64,000 nt of DNA, taken from the NCBI GenBank assembly GCA_026873275.1, contig JANTUC010000005.1, forward strand, positions 744,001 to 808,000, given 5' to 3'. Under the pieces are notes generated by a model that was given only the letters and a program-made list of their open reading frames with translations, did not search any database and was not told the origin of the DNA. Shown one piece after another: positions 23,007 through 34,066 of this stretch. A program made the position numbers and the translations under genes. Every line of letters starts with the position of its first letter. Positions within the stretch are counted from its first letter, which is position 1. The stretch comes from Pseudopithomyces maydicus. Taxonomy: Eukaryota > Ascomycota > Dothideomycetes > Pleosporales > Didymosphaeriaceae.

Positions 23007-24739
23007 TCTAGTTTAAGGATGCAGGATTGTTAATGATGTGGTCGTGTTTAGAGGGGTTGCGCCAGAAATTGCGTGATTTGTCAGATGCGCCAAGCTGACA
23101 TTGCAACTCCCCAAGGACGACCGTGACTTGATCCTCAGCATCAGATGCTTATAACTTCGATTCTTTCCTACCGGTGAATATTTGGTGAAGTATGGAAGAG
23201 TCCGAAGCGCACTTGGGTGCCCACACGGCTGCATGTGTTTATTCGATAACTCCTGAAAAGAATTTTTTAGGAGATGGCGCGCGCCAAGACCTTCCGCCTA
23301 GCACACGAGGCTTCGAGTATAGGGGCGTAAAGCCCCTTAGAAAAATCAAAAACATTAGGGGATTAGTCCAGACATGTCAAAAGCCTCGGGTGATGGCGGC
23401 ATCTGGCGTCTTTCGTTCCCGCGGGACATGTCATGACTTGCTACGGGCCTCGGTATGGTGGCGGCGTTCGCGTGGAAGCTATTTCTGGTTGAAAGATTTT
23501 AGGAGTACCGATTTATGCAACTGCAATCGACGACTTAGTATTTAACTGCCACTTTTGTGCAACTGGAGGAGGGCCAGTGCATGTCTTCGTTTCATCAATG
23601 ACTCTGGTCATCCCAAGCCAGGCACTGGGGGAATTACTTGAGGTCTGTAGAACTACACTTCCAATCCATCGAATATCCCTTAGGTAGAACAAACTATTAT
23701 TATTTTTCTTTCGTCAAATCTGATTGTATTTTGGTGAGTGCAGGCAATTGAAAAGTGACACCCGAAGGTGCCCTTGCGAAAATGGTCTAGGTAATGACTC
23801 GTGATCAATATTCATGTTTGGTTTCCAGACGACTTAGCCGTTAGAGCTCATGTAAGTGTACCGTCTCAGAACTGCTGTAATCGACGCAGATTCACACACT
23901 TTCCCTTCGTGGAATACGGAAGGTAAGTAATAGTGGTTGTGGCGCACGACAACTATTTGGCCATCGTCATGCCAACCTGGGACCAGCTGAATTAGGGTGA
24001 CAACTTCCGAGGCGTGCCTCGGACCAAACGTATCTTCCACACATATCCACAGTGATCTTCACTTATGCTAGATCGGAAGTTGCAGTACTTTCGTTCTTGT
24101 CTTCCCCTGCTCTTACTATCCACGCTGCTGGCAATATGGTACCCATATGGTATGATAATGAAGACACTAGATAAGATAAGAGTCCCTCTGATCTCTGGTC
24201 ATTTAGATTAGCGAAAAAAGCTCCAGAACGTATCTTCAACGGTTGTCGCCCCATTACACGTTCCCAGCACGCGAGATAGCGGGTTGTGCAACTACCACCC
24301 ATGGCAAAAGTCACGGTATGTACCGTCATAAAATTTGCAGAGATCCACACTCGTTTGCTGTTATTGCCCATTTTGGAAAATTTTGGGTAACGGAGATCGG
24401 CGCACCCCCGCCACGCATGAACCATAGTTCGCTCGGAGAGCCGCGTCACCAAGAACGACGGCTATAATATGGGTACAGTGTCTCAGAACAATAAACAGCC
24501 AAATGATTAAAGCTCATATAATATACTTGCATTCATCAATACGATTCGTCGTTTTTGTATTCCAGACGAGCGGAATAAATTTCGACCAAAGAGCTATTAT
24601 CAACCATGTAGAAAACTACACCGGACCAGAAATGCAGCTGATCAAATCGCTGGATTGGTTACGATCCATTCCTGTTGGCTCCTGTTTACAATTTTAGATA
24701 CTTCTCTATCCCTAGCGGTCTTACCGTAACCCTCCAAAA
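23007..24739. other. Gene-free region HAD hydrolase / aquaporin
   Basis: About 1.7 kb of lower-GC sequence with only short open frames on both strands. No transposase, reverse transcriptase or other recognisable fragment was found by eye; a decayed repeat cannot be excluded. Confidence 0.5.
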
Positions 24740-25684
24740 TTAAGCATCCCGAGCGAAGTCGCCATCCGCTGAATCTTGGCCTACATTGTGTCAGACCTCA
24801 ATAATAGTATCAATGTAGAACTCGCTTACCTGGATTAGCTTCTTCATAGTTAAAAAACTTGACAAATCGATAGTAGCCTGCAGCGATAGCCCCACCTAGT
24901 AGGGGACCAACCCAATAGATCCAGTGGTAACCTGGGAAACTTGTACCTGCAACAGCGGGTCCAAAGCTCCTAGTAGGGTTCAATGATCCTCCAGTATATT
25001 GTACACCACCCATCATTGCCACAAAGAGCGCCAAGCCAATGCCAATTGGTGCAATAAATGTGTCTTTACTCTTCTCAGCCGCAAGCATGAGCACTACAAA
25101 GACTAGCTCGGCCGTCATAAACATTTCAATGAAGACTCCTTGTGCGATGCTGGTACCCGGCGAGAGTGTTGTATTGCAAAGGCTCACATCTCCAGGGAAC
25201 ATTGCCTGGACAAGACCTCCCGCTGTCATCCCAGCGAGGATCTGAGCCGGGAAGAGGAATAGAGCGCGAATCGGGGGAAGGCTGCCAGCAAGTACCATGC
25301 CGAAAGTGACCTTGAGTATTTTTGTCAGTCGCATTGCTCATAGCTGCTTCGCCAGCCACATACAGCAGGATTGAATAGACCCCCACTTATTCGATAGAAG
25401 GCCCAGACGTTGACCAATAGACTGAAACCATACACCAGAGCAGTAAATATATTCATTTGGCTGCTATTTCCTCTATTTTCTATAGATCTCTCGCTTGCCT
25501 GTGTATGCAACATTATTTGACATGCGAATGAGAAATAAAGGAACATGAAAGTCCCAACGAACTCGCCTGTCGCAGCGATGACGTGCCCTGTAAATGTGCT
25601 GATGTGTTTTGCATGGCGAGGCTCGTGAGGATACCCCTTATCATTATCGTGTTTCGGCAACTTGGGAACACTGAGACGTGGCAT
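24740..25684 (-). CDS. Aquaporin / major intrinsic protein with an NPT second box
   Basis: A six-helix water channel of the fungal aquaporin type. Exons inferred: 25684-25364, 25310-24830 and 24780-24740. The introns are GT-AG (53 and 49 bases, the last acceptor TAG), giving 280 aa. Helix 1 is GEFVGTFMFLYFSFACQIM. The first pore motif is GGLFNPA(V), residues 105-107, split from its Val by intron 1. The second motif is SLNPTRSFGP, residues 218-220, so the usual Ala is Thr, while the selectivity-filter Arg is kept. The short third exon adds a charged tail ending in DFARDA. The overall pattern is closer to orthodox aquaporins (Aqy1-like) than to aquaglyceroporins, but transport of other small solutes is possible. 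Confidence 0.9.
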
Positions 25685-28411
25685 GGCCGTGCAGAATATG
25701 TAGGGTAATTTCCGTATGATAACTGTTTGCTAGATGGATTAAGTATTCATGCCAAAAAACTTAATTGACTTTATCAAGGTCACCTAGCTCAGGGCAATAA
25801 CCGTTTATTTTGATATTACTTCATCCATACGCACACCTTGTGGGCATGTGCAAGAGTCGGTGCTTGGCGAGCAAGCGTAGAGTAGACTATGTGTCATGCT
25901 CTTCGGTACTCTGGGCGCGCGAAAAGATTACACAGATATATGACGGTGTGTTAGGCTAGCGAGGGGATGACGTTTGGTTTCCGGACGGCGCTGATAATCG
26001 CCGCGGAGGTGAACAAATTTCGCGTATTTAGAGTACTTATTAGATGTTTTCTAGGTCCACTTTGCTATCGAGATTCCACCCTTCAAGCGAGTTGTTGGCT
26101 GGTCAAATGATCATCAGAGTTGTGTTATGTAAGAATGGGTTGTGGCAAATTATAGCACACTCCTTCTGGGCTCTACGATGACACCACAGGCGCAAGTTTC
26201 AAAAAATTTTTTACTACAATTACGTATGCTTTAAAGTATACTTACATAAAGATGGAATGGCAAATGGAATCGGTGTGGCTATCCTAATTACCTGCTGTCA
26301 ACCAAAAGGTGAACACCTCTGGTATCGAGATACACAGGCTATATGTTGCCACACCTATTACATATTGAACTTGGAGATTTGGTGGAGAATATTTTGCGTC
26401 GGCTAGTCTCACGCGAGACCTTTTGATAACTTCAGAATTCTATTTCTTCGCTCACATTTGTGTAATTAGGTAAAGTGCAGTTAGCTAGCCTTTGCATCGT
26501 GACAACCTCGTAAGCAGCCCGTGTCGTGTCAATCCAGGAACACAATGACTTCAGTGTCTAGAGTGTAAATTTAACTAATAATGCTGTCCACATATGTCTT
26601 CTTGCTTTCCATGTGGTCTCTCAGCAAGGTCACGGTGTCTCTACAAAGCATAAGAGCATACGTCATGATCAAAGCCCCTGCGCGAAGACAAATGCATCCA
26701 TAGAGGATGATATAAGAGGGAATTTCAAATATGAGACCAACGTCAGCAGCCTAGACAACAAAAACTGCCTGGACGAAGCGGTGAAGTACATGGGCCAGTA
26801 CACAGCCCTTCATCGCCGGCGCTCTCGGCCCGTTGTAGCGCTCTCTTCCTACAAAATACATAGTTTTGAGTAAATTCATAGCTCTAGTAAACGTATTCAT
26901 GTAGTTATACGCCAAAAATCTAGCTGATCAGGTTACAGTGTATCTTCACTAGTTTCGTCTTGCTTTACTATGCTTTAGATGCTTTCTGGTCGAGCACGGC
27001 AGAGATCTATGAAATAGACTGTATAAGCTCACCTGAACCTGAAAAAAATAACAGTTTTCAAATATTTGAAATGGATCTTTGTCACATGGGGGTGATTGGC
27101 AACATACTTCTCGTTTAATCGAAACATACATTAGGAGCTGCATGCCTACAATCTCATGACACTCTTCGATTAGTCAGAAAACATCCTCGTAACAAGAGTA
27201 AGATGTCACAGGTTCGATTTCACTGCGCTCTTCATTTTTGAAGCTAAGTGCTGGAAGGATCAACGTCTCCGCCCAAGAACCATAACGAGGAACAAACTAT
27301 GATCCCCTGATGGAAAGAATTTTACCTCAACTCAATATGCATCACAGTGTTTCAAACATAATTACAAGGAGCGAATATGATTGTTAGAGGTCTTTTTCAA
27401 CATCAGCTACGATCAATGCGATCCTTTGGCGCCTTGGGTTGCTTTGTTCCGTAAAGTCATCAGAGCGTACCTCTGTCCGCATTGTGAACGTAGCAGGGTA
27501 TTAATGCAAGGGTATACGTTGCACAAGTACGTGCATCTGGGGTATCTTGTGCATTGGTCAGGAACTGGGTGGTTGACGTTCGTCAGCAAGAAAGATCGGT
27601 GACTTACGTACGTCAGCAGCCCTATGTAACAATACCACCACGTGCTAAAACAAGTTGTAGTTACACATCTACATGCAGTATACCGAAAACTGCTTTTGCC
27701 TTACTGCTGACGGGCATGGTACGCCGCAATGTACAAATCGGTTTGTGCCTTACACTATCCATGTATTGCCTATGACCACAAACAAGATCCATCACTAGTT
27801 CTATCATGCGTTTCATACTGTTTCGGCCACTGTTCTGAAAAACAATTCGACTCAATTACATTATACGCACGTGCATTCAGGCATTTACGCCCAGACGAAT
27901 TGTAGGCAAACCCAAAGAGCCCGTGAACCGTGTTGTAAGCTTACCTATAGCAACCTCTGACTTAACAGCCGTATTAATCATATTTTCATGACTACCACAG
28001 ACACTAGGTCCAACTTTATTCAGTCTCACGGATCAGTGTGGCAATCCAATCGTTCCAGAACAGGGTGCGCATTCACCTCACGGCCTTCTTCACGATCATG
28101 CAGGATGCAGGCTTTTCACAAACCATGGAGACTGTGCGCTCGATCATCACATCTTGACGACTGATTGAATATGCGATTGGTAACTACCATCTGAGTGGCT
28201 TTGTGGATTCAAGAAAGTATCCAGGATGAATAGCCCACAAGGCAACCATCAGGATGCTTCCATTCATGCCATGGAGTAGTCGCCAAAGACAGCCTCACGG
28301 AGAGCAGAGGTATAAGTACCAACCCATTTGTTGAGTTTTAGAAACTATCATTACAGCTCAGTCACTTCAACAACAGCTCCACTCCCAAGTTAGTCACCAA
28401 CAAACGTCAAG
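25685..28411. other. Gene-empty lower-GC region upstream of the secreted protein
   Basis: About 2.7 kb with no supportable gene, the second longest gene-free stretch in the window. Its GC content is visibly lower than that of the gene blocks and stop codons are frequent in all frames. No terminal repeats or coding relics of transposons were recognised by eye. Confidence 0.55.
28311..28316 (+). promoter_or_regulatory. TATA-like box upstream of the secreted protein gene
   Basis: TATAAG lies 101 bases before the ATG and is followed by a C/A-rich leader, a layout common for strongly transcribed fungal genes. It is a short motif and untested. Confidence 0.35.
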
Positions 28412-28838
28412 ATGCAGTTCACCATCGCTTCCATCGCTACCCTCTTTGCTGCCATTGCAGCCGCCAGCCCTGCCTCCATCCAGGAGCGACAGGCGCCCTC
28501 CGTCACTGCAACCTTTTACAGGACCGTTGGTTGCAACCGCGGGCCTACAGATGTCATCACCCCGCCCTCTCCGGACGTCTTGGTCCAAGACACTGCTCCC
28601 TGCCACAACATCACCATTCCGGAAACTGTCGGTTGCACTGAGCTTACCGCCAGCACCTTGACCCGCCAGAGTACGTGATAAGACTGACTGAGGTTTTGTA
28701 CAATTCACTAAAGTTGCTCCAGTTCGAGTTTACGACCAACCAGGCTGCCCAGAGGTCGGCAACACCCACTTCTGGACCTACCCAGAAGGCTCCAACAACA
28801 AGTTCAACCAGAACGTGCAGTCTTACAGATTCCTTTGA
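28412..28838 (+). CDS. Small secreted cysteine-containing protein (effector-like), unrecognised
   Basis: Two exons are inferred, 28412-28670 and 28723-28838, with a GTACGT...CAG intron of 52 bases, giving 124 aa. The N-terminus is a clear signal peptide (MQFTIASIATLFAAIAAASP), with cleavage expected around residue 19-21. The mature protein of about 104 residues has four cysteines (41, 64, 75, 95), three of them in Gly-Cys pairs, enough for two disulphide bonds. One N-glycosylation sequon (NIT) is present. No membrane helix or anchor signal is seen. It stands alone next to a long gene-empty stretch, with a TATA-like box 101 bases upstream. Size, secretion and cysteines fit an apoplastic effector or surface protein, but no family is recognised and no role can be assigned. 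Confidence 0.8.
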
Positions 28839-29318
28839 GGGATGGGCAAAAGGGATGAAGCTTAGCCTGGAATGAAATGTGGACAGTGGTGATCATGGGA
28901 CGCTGTGATCATGGGATCTTTCTTAGATGTTACCACACACTCTTTTGGTAGACTTTAAGCTTCAGTAGCAATAAGAAGTTTCGGACCGATGACTTTGCAC
29001 TTCTAAGCTTTCCGTGACAGTTACTATCCCACGCATCCGCTTGAGATTGCCTTGAGATCATTCTATGTGTTCAGTCAAAGTAATGTGGAAGGTCAAACCA
29101 TGACAAGACATGTACAATCTTGTTGACATCATGATTAGCATTCACTATACACACTCACTGCCCACAGATAGCCGCATATGGACGATTGGTTAGGTTTATG
29201 TATTTGGTATTAGTTTTCAAACCACGGGTATCGTATCTCATCACCCAAGTGCATCCTGAACGCCGTGATAATCCTCCCAATGCCGCTAAACATACAAGAG
29301 AAAGAAACAAGCTACCGC
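28839..29318. other. Convergent intergenic region (secreted protein / GCN5)
   Basis: A 480-base AT-rich gap between two converging genes; no gene is visible. Confidence 0.6.
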
Positions 29319-30632
29319 TCACTTGCCACCGTAATCTGATTCGAGATGGGCCCACTCTGGTATCTCGCGTATCTTGCTCCACATGTATTTCTCCAAGCGA
29401 TTTGCTGCCTTGGCATACGGGGTGCTTTCGTTGTTGTACTTCCGACAATTGTCAAAAATCAATTTGGCATCCCGCACAAAGTCATCTGGAGTAGGGTAGA
29501 GATCCTTTTCATGTTTCTCCTCCATGGTAGCCAAGTCCATGGGTTCCTTGATGACGTCGTAGTAATCGAGAACCTCGTCCTTGTTGACAGGCTGTTGGAA
29601 GGGCCAAGCATTGCTATTATTCTGCAGGTCGTTGAGCAGGTGTAAAAGTTGATTGTAATTGGGCCCGTGACGAGGCGCGCGAGCAAGCTCGTCCATAGCT
29701 GGTGACCAACCGGAACGCTTAATAGCGGCAATGGTCAGCGGATCGATCTTGGTGAGGCCATTCTTCCATTGCGCTGGGGGAGGGTGGACCTCGAACGACT
29801 TTGATACGCTGCGGATCTTGACATTGACGCATTCTTTCTGCTTGAGGAGCATGCGACCAGACTCAAGATAGCGAATCTTGGGGACCATGCTACACTGCAT
29901 GATAGTGCCGCCCTCGTAGTCTTTGATGTAGCCCATCCAGCGTGATTTTTCCAGCGTTATCTCCTTAGTGAATCCCTGCTTTTTGAAATAGCCGATGGCG
30001 TAATTGTCGGCGTAGGTGAGGAAGTGCATGACATCCGAGGTGGCTTTGACGTAGTCTTTCAAGTGGGACATGAGATGGGCACCGTAGCCCTTGACTTGTT
30101 GGTCGGAGGAGATGGCGCAGAAGACAATCTCGGCGAACTGGCGGCCGTGGAAGGGGCGGTAGGTGATGCCGCCGACGACTTCGAGGGGTTTCTTGACAAT
30201 TGCTATGCTCAAATGTGTGCGGTCGTATACAAGACGCGCGATGTAGTCCTTGGGCATCTTGGGCAGCTGCTTTTGGAAGATGCACTTCAGACCAGTGAGG
30301 ATGATGGTGCTCTCGCGCTTGCCATCGTTGTTCACCACCCTGAACTCGATCTCGCCGGTGCGCTCCTCAATGACGGCCGGCTTCTCGGGAAAGGGTATGA
30401 GCTTCTTGGGCTGGGCCGGGGCACCGGAGGGCGTTTCGCTGTCTTGCTTGGGTCGCTTGGAGGGGGACGTAGGGAGGGCATCGGCGGCCTTGCGCTTAGC
30501 TGTTGGCGTGAGCGGTTGGTCAGGCTCAGAGTTTACTTTGTTCAGAAGAAGACCGGAGGAAGAAGTTGCAGGAGAGCTTGAGCGGTGCCCCAGCTTCTTT
30601 CGCAGCAGCCCAAGGTTCAGGCGCGTTGCCAT
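29319..30632 (-). CDS. GCN5: Histone acetyltransferase Gcn5 (GNAT domain plus bromodomain)
   Basis: The catalytic subunit of SAGA/ADA, acetylating histone H3 tails in promoters. From the ATG at 30632 the protein is 437 aa in a single exon. A basic Ser/Pro-rich N-terminus is followed by the GNAT domain (about residues 95-250): EFRVVNNDG, IARLVYDRTHLS, VVGGITYRPF, EIVFCAISSDQQVKGYG with the acetyl-CoA loop Q-x-x-G-Y-G, and the family segment LTYADNYAIGYFKKQGF. The bromodomain occupies about 320-430 (WPFQQPVNKDEVLDYYDVIK, then YNNESTPYAKAANRLEKY). The frame also stays open to an ATG at 30713, adding 27 residues (MAPTTEDGKH...) that are less conserved-looking and contain a plausible leader intron, so the inner ATG is preferred. 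Its partner Ada3 is encoded about 20 kb upstream. Confidence 0.95.
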   Translation of the reverse strand: MATRLNLGLLRKKLGHRSSSPATSSSGLLLNKVNSEPDQPLTPTAKRKAADALPTSPSKRPKQDSETPSGAPAQPKKLIPFPEKPAVIEERTGEIEFRVVNNDGKRESTIILTGLKCIFQKQLPKMPKDYIARLVYDRTHLSIAIVKKPLEVVGGITYRPFHGRQFAEIVFCAISSDQQVKGYGAHLMSHLKDYVKATSDVMHFLTYADNYAIGYFKKQGFTKEITLEKSRWMGYIKDYEGGTIMQCSMVPKIRYLESGRMLLKQKECVNVKIRSVSKSFEVHPPPAQWKNGLTKIDPLTIAAIKRSGWSPAMDELARAPRHGPNYNQLLHLLNDLQNNSNAWPFQQPVNKDEVLDYYDVIKEPMDLATMEEKHEKDLYPTPDDFVRDAKLIFDNCRKYNNESTPYAKAANRLEKYMWSKIREIPEWAHLESDYGGK

Positions 30633-30739
30633 GCTGGGGGGTATACATATGTGCAATCGCACGCACGCGTGGGAAAGAAAGCTGTGCTTACCGTCTTCGG
30701 TGGTGGGCGCCATGGCCCCGTACGTGTACTGTGAGGCGC

Positions 30740-30792
30740 GGTGGTGGTGGTGGTGGTGGTGGTGTGGTTGTCGTCGTCGTCGTCGTCGCTGT
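30740..30792 (+). repeat. (GGT)n then (CGT)n trinucleotide repeats in the GCN5/OST5 promoter
   Basis: A run of GGT units is followed after a few bases by a run of CGT units inside the 330-base divergent promoter between GCN5 and OST5. Length variation between strains is expected. Confidence 0.85.
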
Positions 30793-30962
30793 AGTCAGTG
30801 TCGCCTTCCGCGTTTGCTCTGCGCCTTCTCCGCAACGTGCTAGGCGGAAGTCGCGCCCGCCGCAGCACGCACGGGCCAGGCGTTGAGGACAGTGTGCTGC
30901 ATTGGATGTACCGCGCGTTCGACATTCCCCATCCATCCGCACCTTTGCGTACAATAGTCTCC

Positions 30963-31365
30963 ATGTCGACGCCGCTGCTTGATGTCTGGGAGGCTGCCGC
31001 GTCCTCGCCTTATAGCCCATCCGTATCCAAGGACTCGCAGTTCACCATCGGCGCTTTCCTGCTGTTGATTGGTACGTGGGGATGCCGGACCTTGTTTCCA
31101 GTCCATGCTAACATTTCCCAGCTCTGGTGCTCGCAGGCGTCTTCGGTCTGAGTACGCACACACAACCACCTCGCAGAAAATGTGCGACTGACTGACCTCT
31201 CAGATCGATCTTTCCTCAACCTGCCGCTCCTCGGTGTCCCGGCGTCCTTAGCATTCGGGTGCGTGGCCTGCTTCCCCATAACCCGCCCACCCACCATCCC
31301 CACTGACACCGCAATGCAGCTTCGGCGCAGTCTACATGATCTGCGCAGTCGGCGTTTACGTCTAG
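30963..31365 (+). CDS. OST5: Oligosaccharyltransferase subunit Ost5 (TMEM258 homologue)
   Basis: A small membrane subunit of the ER complex that transfers N-glycans to nascent proteins. Four short exons are inferred: 30963-31071, 31122-31151, 31204-31258 and 31320-31365. All introns are GT-AG of 50-61 bases and the join is exactly 80 codons (79 aa). Two membrane helices are visible: FTIGAFLLLIALVLAGVFGL and LLGVPASLAFGFGAVYMICA. The protein ends in AVGVYV, like the GVYV terminus of yeast Ost5. Such a small, intron-split gene is easily missed by automated calling. It shares a divergent promoter with GCN5 and is followed closely by RAD1 on the same strand. Confidence 0.85.
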
Positions 31366-31524
31366 TTTCCTTCCTCACTCGCCGGCGTTTGGGTCAACTG
31401 TAGTCTACTCGAATGAAATAAAGCCTTCGAAGCTGCCACATTTGCTGCTCTGCTCTCCCACTTCCCCTTGCGCCTGACCTCGTCCGATCCAACGAGACGT
31501 GCAGCACACACCCAGACCGGCAAG

Positions 31525-32688
31525 ATGGACGCAGAGCATAACCTTCCACTCCTCACTGCTGTTTCGAGCTCTGCCCGCCAACTCTACCTTCTCCTCCGTT
31601 GCATAAGTTTCGCCGACAAAGCCCATGTCCAAGTCAACGAAGGAGGCCTGCAATTTTCCGTCGACGAAGCCAGCGTGATGGAAGGTACATACTCTGCTCC
31701 TACCCCCTTGACCGTCGCCAATCTTATGTACATCACTAGGCTCGGCCTTCCTTTCCAAAGACCTCTTCACCACCTACACCTTCCGTGCTCCCACGTCCGA
31801 GCAACCTTCTGAACGCGAAATCAATGATTCTGACGAAGAACCCGATGACTTGGACAGTCAACTTCCCACTTTCCAAATCTCTCTGCCTGCTCTGCTTGAG
31901 ACCCTGCAAATATTCGGCCTCACGGACCCAAATACCTCCAAGCCCCCTGGGCCCGCGACAATCCTACCTCCACTGCCGTCAGCGGCTTCTCCAATAATGT
32001 CCTTGGCATGAACAACATGTGCCAAATTACTTATGCCTCCCCGGGTGCTCCTTTGACCGTCGTTCTCACCGAGGCAACCATTCGCACAACCTGCAACCTT
32101 ACAACCTACGATCCCGCGTTCAGCGAAGAGATTCCTTTCGATCGCCAAGCATTAGCCTTGAAAACCATCATGCGCGGGACCTGGCTCTCTGATGCTGTGT
32201 CCGAACTCTCGTCCACGTCACCCGAGAAGTTGACACTCTGGGCGCGCACAAGGGGGCATAAACCCTATTTCGCTTTGTCAAGCTCAGGCACACTGGGGAG
32301 CGCTAGGGTCGAGTTCAACAATACCCCAGCACCCTCGCGCCCCGCTCCGATCAACCCCAATGCAGGAGAAGCTGCACAGCCACCTACCAATCTCTTAGAG
32401 ACCTTCCAGCTCAGCGACCCAAGCTCGACGTTCAGAGCAAGCTACAAGTTCAGCCTGATTCAGCGCGCAGCACGTGCCATGAACGTTGCCACCAAGGTTA
32501 GCATAAGGGTGGACGAGCAAGGGGTATTGAGTCTGCAGTTCATGATTGAAGTTGAGGCTGGAAAGGTAAGCTTTATTGACTTCCGCTTCGTACCGCTCGT
32601 GGAAGACGAGGACGATGTAGACGAAACACAGTTCATGGGTGGAGAGGAGAGTGACGGTAATGTGTTGGAGGATGAGGATGAGCTCTAG
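31525..32688 (+). CDS. RAD1: DNA damage checkpoint clamp subunit Rad1 (9-1-1 complex), frame broken once
   Basis: Rad1 forms the Rad9-Rad1-Hus1 clamp loaded at damaged DNA. Exon 1 is 31525-31684 (CISFADKAHVQVNEGGLQFS) and exon 2 runs 31740-32688 after a GTACAT...TAG intron. Family segments are FLSKDLFTTYTF, ISLPALLETLQIFGL, LGMNNMCQITYASPGAPL and SFIDFRFVPL, with an acidic tail. At the five-C run 31943-31947 the frame changes: upstream ends ...DPNTSKPP, downstream continues one frame away as WARDNPTSTAVSGFSNN. No intron can explain it, because there is no GT between about 31860 and 31976 to serve as a donor. The exons total one base short of 370 codons. A missing C in the consensus is the simplest reading. 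As written, the protein stops at about 32010 without its second half. The ATG at 31525 is chosen at the conserved N-terminus; one 57 bases upstream is also in frame. Confidence 0.85.
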
Positions 32689-33407
32689 GCTCGACCTGCT
32701 GGAAAATTCCAGGGCACGGGAACTTGGTGGCAGCAGTCAGTCTCAAAGCAAATACCACTATGCGAATCATATCACGGAGATATCTGAAAACAGCACCAAG
32801 GCTTTTTCATGTTAAGTTCACCATACTCTATCTAACCGCTGTGGTCGTCCCTCGTGAGAGAGAGGTTGAACTGACCCTAACGTACAAGCTGTACACATCT
32901 ACTCCAACTTCTTGCTGTGCCACCAAGCGTCCGTCATCGCCCAGACATACACAACTTCGCCTCTGACGCCTGCAATTCAATTTGACCCTGCGCGCCAGGT
33001 AGTTCCCGGCTGAAGAAGCACATGAGGGCATGACCCGAGAAAAGTATTATAGCAAAGACATGTCCGAACATGGGGTAGATAAACGCCAGCATCATTTAGT
33101 GAAAAGGTATTCGGGGTCGTGAAATGGATATGACAATCTGAGTGAGAGAGAGAGGTGCGTGACAATGGGATGCAGGGCTTCCAACCACCTCCAAGGACCA
33201 CTTTGGGCGTGTGAGGCTGCGCTGCTTAGTACTATTCCAAGCTGCGCAAGCATGGTAGCTATCCAATCTGGTTTTCGCCGCATTGCTATTTTCGTGTTTT
33301 GATGTTAAGGAGATCAGTGGAGGGTAATAGAATCGTAATCGGAAATCGTTGGTACAGGTCAATATGAGGTATTCGACCAAAAGGGGAGGGCGTGAGTCAG
33401 CCGCTCT
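32689..33407. other. Convergent intergenic region RAD1 / TFIIA
   Basis: About 720 bases with both 3' ends and no supportable gene. Confidence 0.6.
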
Positions 33408-34029
33408 TCACCACTCGAACTCGCCATTGGCCTTGTGGAAAAGGTACCTGTGAATCTATTGTCAGCATGCACAATACTCTTTGCATCGACAAAGTGAACT
33501 CACTCTCTCTTGTTGGTCGTGAGAATGCCATCCTTGAGAGTGCACTTCCACTTGTTCTTCACACGCTGCACCTTGTCATAGGTACATAGCATATAGTCCA
33601 TAGTCTCATCATCGCTGTCGTCCCCATTGTTATCATCATCCTCGGGATCGTCCAAGTCAGAATTGATCGCATCGGAGTCGTGCTCTTCCTCCTTCGCGTC
33701 ATCTCCATCGAAACGAGCAGGAGCAGGTCCAGAGGCTGGGGCGCTTGACGAAGCCATTGCGGTGTCCTGTTCTTGGAGCACACGGACTGCGGCCTTGCGC
33801 CTGCGACCTTTCTGCATCTGGTTGAGGGGCATCATCAGTCCACTGTCTTGGCGAGATACAAGAGCATCCAGTTGGGCACGCATCATCTGATCAGCTGCTG
33901 CACGATCCTCATCACTCACTGACCTCCTAGCAGCTACCATGGCTTTCCAATCATCCAGCGCATCACCAGCACCATCAGTTTGAGAAGGGTTATATTGCGG
34001 CGGGCGTTGTTGCATTTGTGGCGGTGGGC

Positions 34030-34066
<37 letters not shown>

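Noticed and set aside
27200..27235. tRNA B-box-like GGTTCGATTTC
   Set aside because: No complementary T-stem, no A box and no acceptor stem around it.
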